A stretch of DNA of 64,000 bases from Hellea sp965224755 (lineage in GTDB: Bacteria; Pseudomonadota; Alphaproteobacteria; Caulobacterales; Maricaulaceae). Numbering within the stretch: position 1 is the first letter of the stretch; each line of letters starts with the position of its first letter. The translations under genes and the position numbers were made by a program. The stretch covers positions 2,170,001 through 2,234,000 of the forward strand of contig OZ245061.1 in NCBI GenBank assembly GCA_965224755.1. Reading direction: 5' to 3'. Shown in pieces: positions 53,838-62,939 of the stretch. The notes beneath the pieces were generated by a model that saw only the letters and a program-made list of their open reading frames with translations, was not told the origin of the DNA and searched no databases.

Positions 53838-53894
53838 AGATCAATGGATGCAGGTCGAATAAGCAATATGCGAATTGGCAGGGTTTTTTATGGA

Positions 53895-54620
53895 TTATGG
53901 TTTTTTGGCGTGAAGCAGATATTCGGCATTTCCCGAACCGCCTGTGATCGGCGAGATGGTGGTCGCAACAACTGTCCAACCCTGAACCCGCACCCAATCC
54001 GCAACATTTTCTAAAGCTTGTAAGGCCAGATTTTCGGACTTTACCAGCCCGCCCTTACCGATACCCGCTTTCCCAACTTCAAATTGCGGTTTGACAAGGG
54101 TGATGAGGTCAGCCTGATCCGCCGCCAATGTTAGGGGCGTTTCCAAAACTTTCATCGCAGATATGAAACTGGCATCGCAGACAATGAGTTGCGGCGAGGC
54201 TGTAAAATCCTCTGCCGCCAAATTACGCGCATCCCGGCTCTCCATCGAGATGATTTCAGGCACGGCTTTAAGCCTCGGATGAAGCTGGCCATGACCGACA
54301 TCAACAGCGTAGATTTTTGCCGCGCCATTGGACAAAAGCACTTCAGAAAACCCGCCCGTCGAAGCCCCGACATCAAGGCAGGTTTTGCCCTTTGCTGAAA
54401 CACCGAAATAATCCAGCCCATGGGCCAGTTTCATTCCGCCGCGAGAAACCCATGGATGCTCATCCCCTGCTTTTATCTCGGCGGCATGGCTGATTTTATC
54501 GGAAGGCTTTTTAAGCCGCTTACCGTCAACCGTGACGAGGCCCGCCTTTATCGCCGCTTGTGCGCGTGCGCGGCTTTCATAAAACCCCTGCTCGGTTAAG
54601 ACAATATCAGCGCGTTTCAC
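53895..54620 (-). CDS. tlyA: TlyA-type rRNA 2'-O-methyltransferase
   Basis: 241 residues. N-terminal S4 RNA-binding domain (RADIVLTEQGFYESRARAQA) and FtsJ-like methyltransferase with the SAM motif CLDVGASTGGFSEVLL, then VDVGHGQLHP and CDASFIS. TlyA methylates 16S/23S rRNA cytidines and can double as a haemolysin-like protein. It starts 1 bp after dxs in an operon with isoprenoid genes, a common alphaproteobacterial order. Confidence 0.95.
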   Translation of the reverse strand: MKRADIVLTEQGFYESRARAQAAIKAGLVTVDGKRLKKPSDKISHAAEIKAGDEHPWVSRGGMKLAHGLDYFGVSAKGKTCLDVGASTGGFSEVLLSNGAAKIYAVDVGHGQLHPRLKAVPEIISMESRDARNLAAEDFTASPQLIVCDASFISAMKVLETPLTLAADQADLITLVKPQFEVGKAGIGKGGLVKSENLALQALENVADWVRVQGWTVVATTISPITGGSGNAEYLLHAKKP

Positions 54621-54621
54621 G

Positions 54622-56535
54622 TTACGCCAAGGAAGCCTGCGTTGCGAGTTCTTGGCCTAGAGCTTTGAAAACGGTTTCGACAATAGCATCAGCGTCCAGC
54701 CCGGCTTGTTTATACATAGCCGCCGGAGTGTCCTGATCAATGAAGCTGTCCGGTAAGGTCATGGTGCGGATTTTCAGGCCGCGGTCCAAACGCCCGGATT
54801 GCGCGAGGTCATGCAGAACGAAAGCTCCGAACCCGCCAACAGAGCCTTCTTCTATGGTAATCAGAACTTCGTGTTCATCCGCGAGGCGGCGGACAAGCTC
54901 TGTGTCCAATGGCTTGGCAAAGCGGGCATCTGCTACCGTTGCGGAGAGGCCTAAACCGTCAAGCTGCTGAGCCGCTTGCATGGCTTCGCCAAGGCGCGTG
55001 CCGTAAGAGAGTAAAGCAATCCGCGTGCCTTCACGTAAAATCCGGCCTTTGCCGATTTCGAGCGGTTGTGGGTCTTCGGGAATTTCAATACCAGCCGCTT
55101 CGCCGCGGGCATAACGAAAAGCGGTCGGACCGTCATTGCGGGCAACAGCAGTGGCCACCATACGGGCTAATTCGGCTTCGTCCGCCGCCGCCATCAATAC
55201 AAAATTAGGCAGGCAGCCAAGATAGGCAATATCGAAAGCCCCCGCATGGGTCGGGCCGTCCGCGCCGACAAGCCCGGCGCGGTCAATGGCAAAGCGCACG
55301 GGCAGGTTTTGAATCGCAACATCATGGACAACTTGGTCATATCCGCGCTGAAGGAAGGTCGAATATATCGCGGTAAAGGGTTTAAACCCGTCCGCCGCCA
55401 ATCCTGCGGCAAATGTCACGGCATGTTGCTCGGCAATACCGACATCAAACATACGGTCTGGGAAACGCTCGCCAAAAATATCCATACCGGTTCCGTCCGG
55501 CATGGCCGCCGTAATACCGACAATCTTATCGTCTTTTTCCGCCGCCTTAACCAGAGCCTTGCCAAAAACACTGGTATAGCTCGGCGCATTGGGAATGGAC
55601 TTGCTTTGCTCGCCGGTGACGACGTTAAATTTCGAGACGCCGTGATATTTATCGGCAGAGTTTTCGGCAGGCGCATAGCCCTTGCCCTTTTGCGTCACGA
55701 CATGCACCAGTACAGGGCCGTTTTTCATATTTCTGACGTTTTCCAGCACGGGTATCAAATGGTCAAGATCATGCCCGTCAACGGGACCGACATAATAAAA
55801 TCCAAGCTCCTCAAACCAGGTTCCGCCGGTAAACCAGCCGCGCGTATATTCTTCAGCCTTTTTAGCCGAGGATTTAATTGGGCGAGGCGCGTCTTTGACC
55901 ACAGCTTTGGCAACGCCGCGCAGTTTTTGATAGCCGCCGGAACTGACCATTCGCGCCAGCACCGCGCTCATTGCGCCGACAGGCGGAGCGATAGACATAT
56001 CATTATCGTTTAAAATCACGATCTGGCGGCTATCCGTCGCGCCGGCATTATTCATCGCCTCATAGGCCATGCCGGCCGTCAGTGCGCCGTCGCCGATAAC
56101 GGAAATGACGTGGCCCTCGCGGCCATCTAAATCCCGCGCCGTGGCAAAGCCCATACCGGCCGAAATCGAGGTCGAACTATGGGCCGCGCCGAAAGGATCA
56201 TATTCGGACTCGGCGCGTTTGGTAAAACCTGACAATCCGCCGCCTTGGCGTAAAGTGCGGATGCGGTCCCTGCGCCCCGTTAAAACCTTATGCGGATAGC
56301 ATTGGTGGCCGACATCCCAGATCAGTTTGTCTTCGGGCGTGTTAAAAACATGGTGGATGGCCACGGTCAATTCAACAACGCCCAGCCCCGCCCCCAAATG
56401 TCCGCCTGTGACGGAAACGGCGTCGATCACTTCGGCCCGAACTTCACCTGCGAGTTGTTTGATCTGGTCGCGCGTGAATTCCCGCGTATCCGCTGGATAT
56501 TTCACCGTGTCCAATAGAGGCGTATCCACCATCAT
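54622..56535 (-). CDS. dxs: 1-deoxy-D-xylulose-5-phosphate synthase
   Basis: 637 residues. Thiamine-diphosphate enzyme that makes DXP from pyruvate and glyceraldehyde 3-phosphate, first step of the MEP pathway. SVTGGHLGAGLGVVELTVA and WDVGHQCYPHKVLTGRRD near the start, the ThDP motif VIGDGALTAGMAYEAMNNAG, and DRAGLVGADGPTHAG in the pyrimidine domain. Downstream of ispA and xseB, upstream of tlyA. Confidence 0.98.
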   Translation of the reverse strand: MMVDTPLLDTVKYPADTREFTRDQIKQLAGEVRAEVIDAVSVTGGHLGAGLGVVELTVAIHHVFNTPEDKLIWDVGHQCYPHKVLTGRRDRIRTLRQGGGLSGFTKRAESEYDPFGAAHSSTSISAGMGFATARDLDGREGHVISVIGDGALTAGMAYEAMNNAGATDSRQIVILNDNDMSIAPPVGAMSAVLARMVSSGGYQKLRGVAKAVVKDAPRPIKSSAKKAEEYTRGWFTGGTWFEELGFYYVGPVDGHDLDHLIPVLENVRNMKNGPVLVHVVTQKGKGYAPAENSADKYHGVSKFNVVTGEQSKSIPNAPSYTSVFGKALVKAAEKDDKIVGITAAMPDGTGMDIFGERFPDRMFDVGIAEQHAVTFAAGLAADGFKPFTAIYSTFLQRGYDQVVHDVAIQNLPVRFAIDRAGLVGADGPTHAGAFDIAYLGCLPNFVLMAAADEAELARMVATAVARNDGPTAFRYARGEAAGIEIPEDPQPLEIGKGRILREGTRIALLSYGTRLGEAMQAAQQLDGLGLSATVADARFAKPLDTELVRRLADEHEVLITIEEGSVGGFGAFVLHDLAQSGRLDRGLKIRTMTLPDSFIDQDTPAAMYKQAGLDADAIVETVFKALGQELATQASLA

Positions 56536-56581
56536 CTATCTTTCTGTTTTCGCGCTCACGTTTCGCTCTCACGTTTCGCGC

Positions 56582-57478
56582 TTAATGGGCGCGGCTCAGC
56601 ACAAAGTCTACTGTATCCCGCAGAGTTTGGGCCTTTTCTCCAAAGGGCACAAGGCGACCTTTTGCCCTCTCGCCTAAATCAGCGGCCTTTTTACGCGCCC
56701 CTTCAAGGCCGAGAATTGACACAAATGTGGCTTTCCCAAGGTTTTTATCCTTCCCCACCGCTTTGCCGAGGGCCTTAGCGTCGCCTTCAACATCAAGAAT
56801 GTCGTCTGTGATTTGGAAAATAAGGCCGAGATCGCTGGCATAAGCCTGCAAAAGCTGAAGGGTTTTATCATCTGCTCCGGCAAGTTTTGCGCCTGCACTA
56901 CAGGCAAATTCTATCAAAGCCCCGGTTTTCAAGGATTGCAGCTCAGTAATCAATGCTTCGTCGCGGCCCGATTCCGGCGCCGTCATATCAATCACCTGTC
57001 CCCCGATCATGCCGTGCGTTCCGCCGGCTTTGGCAAGATCGGCAATGAGCGCAAGGCGGATATCGGGTTCAGGATGAACCGATGGGTGGGCCAGAAATCC
57101 AAAAGCATAAGTAAGCAGCGCGTCGCCCGTCAAAACCGCTATGGCTTCATCATAGGCTTTATGAACGGCCGGTTTTCCGCGCCGCATATCATCATCATCC
57201 ATAGAAGGCAGATCGTCATGCACTAAGGAATAAACATGGACGCATTCCAGCGCGGCAGCAGCGATAAAAACCCCCTTATCCTCATAGCCAAGCATACGCG
57301 CCGTCTCGATCAGCAAAAACGGGCGTAAACGTTTGCCCCCGCCAAGCGCGGCATAACGCATAGCCTCCATAATCACAGATTGATGGCCGGAAGCTTCCGG
57401 CAAAAGGTGATTTAGAGTGGCTTCCATCTCAGCCGCAACAAAGGCAAGGCGCGCGGGAAAGTCAGCTTGCTTTTCCAT
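56582..57478 (-). CDS. ispA: Farnesyl-type short-chain polyprenyl synthase
   Basis: About 298 residues from ATG 57478; an in-frame TTG at 57499 overlapping xseB is less likely. First aspartate motif LVHDDLPSMDDDDMRRG and second ITDDILDVEGD, plus GGKRLRPFLL and GGQVIDM. Supplies farnesyl diphosphate from IPP and DMAPP. Part of xseB-ispA-dxs-tlyA. Confidence 0.94.
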   Translation of the reverse strand: MEKQADFPARLAFVAAEMEATLNHLLPEASGHQSVIMEAMRYAALGGGKRLRPFLLIETARMLGYEDKGVFIAAAALECVHVYSLVHDDLPSMDDDDMRRGKPAVHKAYDEAIAVLTGDALLTYAFGFLAHPSVHPEPDIRLALIADLAKAGGTHGMIGGQVIDMTAPESGRDEALITELQSLKTGALIEFACSAGAKLAGADDKTLQLLQAYASDLGLIFQITDDILDVEGDAKALGKAVGKDKNLGKATFVSILGLEGARKKAADLGERAKGRLVPFGEKAQTLRDTVDFVLSRAH

Positions 57479-57485
57479 AAGGGGT

Positions 57486-57725
57486 TTACTCAGCGTCAAA
57501 CGGCTCTGTGCCGGCTTTGCCTTGCCCGTCCAGTACGATTTTTTCGACTTTTAGCTGGGCGGCTTTGAGCTTGCCTTCGCAATGGGCCTTTAGCTTTGCG
57601 CCGCGTTCATAGACCGAAATACTTTCTTCCAGCGGGGCCTCACCGCGTTCGAGCTTAGCAACAATGCCTTCAAGCTCTTGCAGCGCATCTTCAAAATTCA
57701 TATCTTTTATAGCTGTCTCAGCCAT
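57486..57725 (-). CDS. xseB: Exodeoxyribonuclease VII small subunit
   Basis: 79 residues. Typical small-subunit helix pair: NFEDALQELEGIVAKLERGE and LEESISVYERGAKLKAHCE. Overlaps the phosphatase gene upstream by 8 bp and ends 7 bp before ispA; the xseB-ispA-dxs order is widely conserved. Confidence 0.95.
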   Translation of the reverse strand: MAETAIKDMNFEDALQELEGIVAKLERGEAPLEESISVYERGAKLKAHCEGKLKAAQLKVEKIVLDGQGKAGTEPFDAE

Positions 57726-58311
57726 TTATCTCTCCAAATCCTGTTGGTCTCTCAAAGCGGCGATGGCTCCAATGTAGATCGCCGTTTTGCGACACGCATT
57801 TCCAGCCGCGATTTTTAAGCGAGCCTTTCAGCATACGGTTAAACCAGCCATGAGCGGAGACGTAAACCTGTTTTCCGCCTTTGGCATGATCTGCCAGCAC
57901 ATCGCACATGGCATTGGCGCGGGCGCGGGCTTGGCCATGGGTTTCCATATCGTCAGACCAGCCGAAATACCAAAATATACGCGACCAAGTTCCCCAACTT
58001 TTTGGCCGCAATTTCAGCCCACCTAAATGCGGCGGCGGCAAGGCGGCTTCTGTAAGAGTATCATATTTGAAATCAGGCGCACGGCCCGATGCGCGTTTCG
58101 CAGATTCAATGGCGCGGCGAAGAGAGCTGGAAATTACAATATCCGCCTCCTGAGCCAAGGCTTTAAGTTTTTCAGGGATTTTTTGAGTGTCCGCCAAACC
58201 GCCCTCGTCATAGCGTTTCCACCAATCCCGATAACCGCGCCAATCCATACGCTGCCTGCGGGACAGGGCCGGTTTCCCGTGGCGGGCAATTATGATGATA
58301 TCTGTGCTCAT
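57718..58311 (-). CDS. Histidine phosphatase family protein
   Basis: 197 residues. Phosphoglycerate-mutase fold: catalytic RHG in IIIIARHGKPALS, a second Arg in ISSSLRRAIESAKR, and VSAHGWFNRM with the second His. The sequence is Trp-rich (WGTWSRIFWYFGW). Substrate unknown. First gene of the operon leading into xseB. Confidence 0.88.
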   Translation of the reverse strand: MSTDIIIIARHGKPALSRRQRMDWRGYRDWWKRYDEGGLADTQKIPEKLKALAQEADIVISSSLRRAIESAKRASGRAPDFKYDTLTEAALPPPHLGGLKLRPKSWGTWSRIFWYFGWSDDMETHGQARARANAMCDVLADHAKGGKQVYVSAHGWFNRMLKGSLKNRGWKCVSQNGDLHWSHRRFERPTGFGEING

Positions 58312-58388
58312 TTACGCCGCTTTTGCCCTCAATTCATGGGCTGAGTCTATAGGGTTTATTTTCACAATAATATGACTATATTCGCCTC

Positions 58389-58757
58389 ATGGCTAACTAT
58401 CCCTTTGAGAGCGGACATCCCGTTCACGCCGCAGGCACCGTCGTTATGATCCGTGTTTTTGGCACGATCAAACATTACGGCATCTGCACGGGATATGGCA
58501 CCGTCATCCATGCCTCCCGGCGTTTTGGCCGCGTAGAAGAATCCGATTTCGAAACCTTCTGCCATGGCCGCCGTCCCCAAATCGTGCAGCAAGTCGCTAA
58601 TGGCAGCGAGATTGTCGTCCGCGCCCGCTCGCGCAAAGGCCAACGTTATAATGTGCTGCACAATAATTGTGAGCATTTCATCACATGGGTGATTGAAGGC
58701 AAAGGCCGCAGCAGCCAACTCGGCCCGGTCGATACCAGACGGCTGTCAAAAGACTAA
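58389..58757 (+). CDS. LRAT-type NlpC/P60-superfamily protein
   Basis: 122 residues, no signal peptide. Lecithin-retinol-acyltransferase-like triad: His29 (KHYGIC), His41 (VIHASR) and Cys94 in NNCEHF. Such domains are thiol acyltransferases or hydrolases acting on lipids or peptides. The protein is little more than the domain. Its end overlaps the convergent lepB stop by 4 bp. Confidence 0.85.
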   Translation: MANYPFESGHPVHAAGTVVMIRVFGTIKHYGICTGYGTVIHASRRFGRVEESDFETFCHGRRPQIVQQVANGSEIVVRARSRKGQRYNVLHNNCEHFITWVIEGKGRSSQLGPVDTRRLSKD

Positions 58758-59530
58758 AGCTTCTTCATCGCCCTGAAGGGCGGGCAGCGCAGGCCTTCTT
58801 CTGTCTTGCAGCGCTTAAAGGAAAACATCATCAAATCGGCGCGCCCGATAAGGTGATCCAGCGGCACCATGCCCGGGCCTAACGCCGCGCGGCTATCGGT
58901 GGAATTATCGCGGTTATCGCCCATGAAAAAGACATGGCCTTCGGGGATGATGAACTCTTCGGTATTATCCAGCGGGCCGAGATCGGTTTGCTCATAAATC
59001 CTGTGCGAGGTTTTCTCCTCCGCCCAATGTTCGCTGTAAACATCGACGCCGACAACGCGGCCTTTATGTTCGCGGTAGAGATAATTGCCGATGGTCTCGC
59101 GCTCAACCAACACATTATTGATATATAATCTGCCCCTATGAGTACGGATTTTATCCCCCGGCAAACCGACAACCCGCTTAATCATGACAATCGATGATTT
59201 CGGATTACGGAACACCGCAACATCACCGCGAACCGGCAATTTACTAAATATCTTACCGTCTTTGAGAAACGGCAATTTATGCAGACCAAAAGGCGCGGAA
59301 TGGCGCGAATAGCCATAAGCATATTTCGCCACATAGATATGATCGCCCACTTCGAGGGTCGGGAGCATGCTCTCGCTCGGGATTTTATAATGGCCCCAAA
59401 TAAAAGTCAGAAAGGTCAGCATGAAGACGGCCAGCCCTGCGAAAAACTTCACCTCGGACATAATCCGCGCGCCGAGAGGCAGCTTTTCCTCTTCAGTATC
59501 TTTTGCAGATGCGGACGTTTCACTTTTCAT
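58754..59530 (-). CDS. lepB: Signal peptidase I
   Basis: 258 residues. One N-terminal membrane helix (FFAGLAVFMLTFLTFIWG), catalytic Ser54 in SESMLPTLEVGD and Lys118 in MIKRVVGLPGD, and the GDNRDNSTDSR box. Cleaves signal peptides of exported proteins. Monocistronic and divergent from the YceI lipoprotein. Confidence 0.96.
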   Translation of the reverse strand: MKSETSASAKDTEEEKLPLGARIMSEVKFFAGLAVFMLTFLTFIWGHYKIPSESMLPTLEVGDHIYVAKYAYGYSRHSAPFGLHKLPFLKDGKIFSKLPVRGDVAVFRNPKSSIVMIKRVVGLPGDKIRTHRGRLYINNVLVERETIGNYLYREHKGRVVGVDVYSEHWAEEKTSHRIYEQTDLGPLDNTEEFIIPEGHVFFMGDNRDNSTDSRAALGPGMVPLDHLIGRADLMMFSFKRCKTEEGLRCPPFRAMKKL

Positions 59531-59603
59531 ATCCCGCCAATGCCGTGATGCGCGGGGATTATCAAGTGTTTCATTCTGAAAGTGCTGTAACTATAGTGGG
59601 TGC

Positions 59604-60209
59604 ATGGCTCGCCAACTGATATTGATATTCGCCTTTGCTTTTCTAGCGGCCTGCGCGACTCCGCCTACGCTAAGCCCAAGCGCCGCCCCTGCGGGGAATT
59701 ACAAGCTCGACCCCAAACATGCGAGCGTCACATGGTCTCTCTCCCATGCAGGGCTTTCCAATTTTACAGCGCGGTTTGACACAATCTCCGGCGCTCTGAA
59801 CTTTGATCCGGATAGCCCGGAAAACAGCACGGTTGATATCCGCATAGATCCGAACTCAGTGAATACGGGCCTTGCGGCATTTGATACCGAGATCGCAACA
59901 AGCGGAAAATATTTAGACGCCAAGACCTATCCTGAAATCCGCTTTGTCTCGGAGAGCATAACTCTCACGGGCGAAAATAGCGGGCTGATAACGGGAACCC
60001 TCACTCTCAAAGGGGTGACCAAACCGGTGACGCTTGATGTCACTTTTAACGGCGCTGGGAAATCCTTTGGCCATCCCGGTAAAACGCTGGGGTTTTCCGC
60101 CCAGACCTCCTTTAAGCGTTCGGATTTTAATATCGGTCATCTTGTCGCGTTCGGGATTGGGGATGAAGTCAGCCTGCGCATTGAAACCGAGTTTAACCAA
60201 ACGAAATGA
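59604..60209 (+). CDS. YceI-like lipid-binding lipoprotein
   Basis: 201 residues, lipobox LAAC. YceI lipocalin-like fold: YKLDPKHASVTWSLSHAGLS, TVDIRIDPNSVNTG, SGKYLDAKTYPEIRFVSESI, GTLTLKGVTKPVTLDV and GFSAQTSFKRSDFNIG. YceI proteins bind isoprenoid or amide lipids in the periplasm. Ends with an ATGA overlap to the next gene. Confidence 0.92.
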   Translation: MARQLILIFAFAFLAACATPPTLSPSAAPAGNYKLDPKHASVTWSLSHAGLSNFTARFDTISGALNFDPDSPENSTVDIRIDPNSVNTGLAAFDTEIATSGKYLDAKTYPEIRFVSESITLTGENSGLITGTLTLKGVTKPVTLDVTFNGAGKSFGHPGKTLGFSAQTSFKRSDFNIGHLVAFGIGDEVSLRIETEFNQTK

Positions 60210-60787
60210 CGCAGACACTCTCTGAAATTAAAGCCGTTTTGAAGGGCGGCGGCATCGCGGTTCTGCCGACTGAAACGGTTTACGGCATTGCCGCCCGCGC
60301 CGATAACAGCGCCGCGATTGACCGTATCTATGCGGTTAAAGGGCGGGACTTTGATAAGCCGCTTGCCGTCTGTGTCGGCAATATTTCTCAGGCCGAAACG
60401 CTGGCGGTTTTCAGCCCGTTGGCCAAAGCTCTCGCGGCGAAATTTTGGCCCGGGCCGCTGACATTGGTTCTGCCTGCCCGGCATAAGCGCTTGGACGCGC
60501 GGTGTTATCACGGGCAAACCATTGCCCTGCGCTGCCCCGATAGTGACTGGCGCAAGACCTTGGCCAAGACGCCGCTCGCTCTGACCAGCGCTAACCGCTC
60601 CGGTAAGCCGCCCTCCGTAACCGCCAATACAGGCCTAGAGGTTGATGCGGTCTTGGATAATGGGCCGAGCACAGGCGGTATCCCCTCGACGGTTTTATCG
60701 GTGAGAGGCAAGACGGTTGACTTGCTTCGCGCAGGCGCAATAAACGCTGAGCATTTCGCCGAATTTGATATAGGCTGGCAAGAATGA
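60206..60787 (+). CDS. YrdC/Sua5-family threonylcarbamoyl-AMP synthase
   Basis: 193 residues. YrdC motifs: GGIAVLPTETVYGIAARADN, KGRDFDKPLAVCV, FWPGPLTLVLPA, LRCPDSDW and LTSANRSGKPPS. Catalyses the first step of the t6A37 modification of ANN-decoding tRNAs. The C-terminal Sua5 extension is missing, so it is the short TsaC/YrdC form. ATGA overlaps on both sides. Confidence 0.9.
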   Translation: MTQTLSEIKAVLKGGGIAVLPTETVYGIAARADNSAAIDRIYAVKGRDFDKPLAVCVGNISQAETLAVFSPLAKALAAKFWPGPLTLVLPARHKRLDARCYHGQTIALRCPDSDWRKTLAKTPLALTSANRSGKPPSVTANTGLEVDAVLDNGPSTGGIPSTVLSVRGKTVDLLRAGAINAEHFAEFDIGWQE

Positions 60788-62172
60788 GCGGCGGACTTAC
60801 AGACCTTAAAAATACTCTGCCCGCGAAAAGCTGGACGGAAGATCAGGCCCTTATCGCGCCGCATCTGGTAGAATGGCGCGATAAATATCAGGGCCATACG
60901 CCGCTCATGTTAACGCCGCGCTCCACCGCCGAAGTCTCGCAAGCTGTGAAAATCTGCGCGGCGCACGATCTAAAAATTGTCCCGCAAGGCGGCAATACTG
61001 GCCTCGTCGGCGGACAAACGCCGATGGGCGAAGTGTTGCTCTCGCTTAAAAAAATGACGGGCATTCGGGGTGTAGACCCTCTCGCCAATGCCCTCATCGC
61101 CGAGGCGGGCGCGAGCTTGCAATCGGTGCACGGCGCGGCGGAGAACGCCAACCGCAAATTCCCGCTCTTTCTCGCCTCGCAAGGCTCTTGCACCATTGGC
61201 GGCAATCTCTCGACCAATGCCGGCGGCAATCATGTGCTCAAATACGGCACGACAAAAGATCTCGTTTTCGGCGTCGAAGCTGTGCTCGCGAGCGGCGATA
61301 TTTACAACGGCCTGACCAGTCTGCGCAAAGATAATACCGGCTATGATCTCTCGCGGCTTTTTTTGGGCGCGGAAGGCACACTCGGCATTATCACAGCGGC
61401 GAGCCTCAAGCTTTTTCCCAAGGCCGGGCATACCCAGCGCGTCATGACCGCTGTCACTAACCCTGCCAAAGCGCTGGCTTTGCTCAGCCATTGCCGCGCG
61501 GGGGGCAGGCTCTCCATGTTTGAGGTTATTCCCCAAATCGGGCTGGGCGCCGTGGTGGATAATATTCCAAACCAGCGCGATCCCTTTAACGCTAAACATC
61601 CATGGTATGTGGTGATTGACTGGGATGTGGCCACCGAATCCGAAGGCACGGCCCTCGCGGAAAATCTGTTGGAAACCGCGTTTGACAAAGACCTTATCCG
61701 CGACGGCGTTATTGCGCAGAGCGAAACCCAAGCCGCGCAAATACTGAGCCTGCGCGAACATATGTCAGCCGGGCAAAAATTCCTTGGCGGCTCGATTAAA
61801 TTTGACGTCACCATACCGCTTGGCAGCATTGCCGAGTTTTTCAAGGTTGCAGATGCGGCAATGGAAAAACAAATCCCCAATTGCCGCCCCGTAGGTTTTG
61901 GCCATTTCGGCGACGGTAATATCCATTACAATGTCGCCCAGCCGATAGGCGCGGACAAGGCAGAGTTCCTCGCGCAGTGGGACGCCATATCCGAAACCGT
62001 CTTTGATATTGTCGATAGGCTCGGCGGGTCTATTTCGGCCGAACACGGCATCGGCACAATGAAAAAAGCCGACCTCGCCAAGCGCGCCGACCCGGTAAAG
62101 CTGGCTTTGCTGAAATCAATCAAACAGACCTTGGATCCGCAAAATATCATGAACCCGAGAGTTATGATTTAA
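60784..62172 (+). CDS. FAD-linked D-2-hydroxyacid dehydrogenase
   Basis: 462 residues of the GlcD/D-2-hydroxyglutarate dehydrogenase family. FAD-binding part PQGGNTGLVGGQTP, STNAGGNHVLKYG and RLFLGAEGTLGIITAASLKLFP; C-terminal oxidase domain GHFGDGNIHYNV and SAEHGIGTMKK, ending NIMNPRVMI. The substrate may be D-2-hydroxyglutarate or D-lactate. Last gene of a three-gene operon. Confidence 0.92.
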   Translation: MSGGLTDLKNTLPAKSWTEDQALIAPHLVEWRDKYQGHTPLMLTPRSTAEVSQAVKICAAHDLKIVPQGGNTGLVGGQTPMGEVLLSLKKMTGIRGVDPLANALIAEAGASLQSVHGAAENANRKFPLFLASQGSCTIGGNLSTNAGGNHVLKYGTTKDLVFGVEAVLASGDIYNGLTSLRKDNTGYDLSRLFLGAEGTLGIITAASLKLFPKAGHTQRVMTAVTNPAKALALLSHCRAGGRLSMFEVIPQIGLGAVVDNIPNQRDPFNAKHPWYVVIDWDVATESEGTALAENLLETAFDKDLIRDGVIAQSETQAAQILSLREHMSAGQKFLGGSIKFDVTIPLGSIAEFFKVADAAMEKQIPNCRPVGFGHFGDGNIHYNVAQPIGADKAEFLAQWDAISETVFDIVDRLGGSISAEHGIGTMKKADLAKRADPVKLALLKSIKQTLDPQNIMNPRVMI

Positions 62173-62180
62173 CACCCCAT

Positions 62181-62211
62181 TGTCATCCCGGCCCCCGCGC
62201 CGGGACCTTTG
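62181..62211. repeat. Half of a family B palindrome
   Basis: TGTCATCCCGGC, CCCGCG, then GCCGGGACCTTTGG: the same half-element as 17430-17461, in the 341-bp gap after the dehydrogenase. The remainder of 62173-62367 holds only another small CCCGCCTGCGCGGG hairpin (62310-62324). Confidence 0.75.
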
Positions 62212-62367
62212 GAGCGGCAAAAAGGGCTCAGTATAAATTCAAAATAATGGCGCCCACATGGACTGAACTTGTACTCTGCATTTTCAGGATAAGACAATGG
62301 GCCCCGGTTACCCGCCTGCGCGGGCATGAACGGAAAGGCCGGGATGACATTTGGGATGCGCACAATC

Positions 62368-62482
62368 CTGTCATTCCGGGGCCCGGAGGGAACCCGGAAG
62401 ATCGAGCCTTTGGATGCTCTCTTTCGTTTAGCCCGCAATCTCTCGATCTTACGGGTTCTGCTTCGCAGCCCCGGAATGACAG
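62368..62482. repeat. Palindromic element, family A (full copy)
   Basis: Perfect 14-bp ends: CTGTCATTCCGGGG (62368-62381) and CCCCGGAATGACAG (62469-62482). Internally AACCCGGAAGATCGAG pairs with CTCGATCTTACGGGTT apart from one mismatch, leaving a central loop. Same layout as 53737-53837. Confidence 0.9.
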
Positions 62483-62513
62483 AGTGAAGGAGTCGGGTGG
62501 GATGACGATAGTT

Positions 62514-62783
62514 TTACCCCAGAAAAATGCTGAACTCATCCGCTGCGGCTTCGATCTCAATTTCGGCCTGTAGGCGGTCATATTTTTGCTTGGCCTCTAT
62601 ATGAAGCTTTTTCAAATTCTTTTTAGCGGAAGGGTCACAGCCCCGGTAATTTTTGAGCTTCTGCGCCGTAAAATTCATCTGCCACGCCATATCGCCCATG
62701 CGCTTTTCGCGCTGAAAGGCTTGCGCGCTCATTCCCGTTACCGATTTACGTTTTAAGACGGCTAAAGTCTGTCCACTATACAT
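62514..62783 (-). CDS. Small hypothetical protein
   Basis: 89 residues, mostly helical and charged: SAQAFQREKRMGDMAWQMNF, YRGCDPSAKKNLKKLHIEAK, then QAEIEIEAAADEFS. A possible small coiled coil. It has an ATG start, and no recognised domain. It lies between the palindromic region and yaaA, pointing away from yaaA. Confidence 0.5.
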   Translation of the reverse strand: MYSGQTLAVLKRKSVTGMSAQAFQREKRMGDMAWQMNFTAQKLKNYRGCDPSAKKNLKKLHIEAKQKYDRLQAEIEIEAAADEFSIFLG

Positions 62784-62939
62784 TTAAGCCTCCACATTCT
62801 GCTTAGAGGGAGAGCCGTGCAAATCCCGCGCCAATTCTGCCTTGCAATCTAAAACCCGGCGCTTAAGCTGACCTCATCATGAACCCACGCATACAGAGGC
62901 GGATATCCTGCCCCGATGTTATGAGGAAAGGATAAGATT

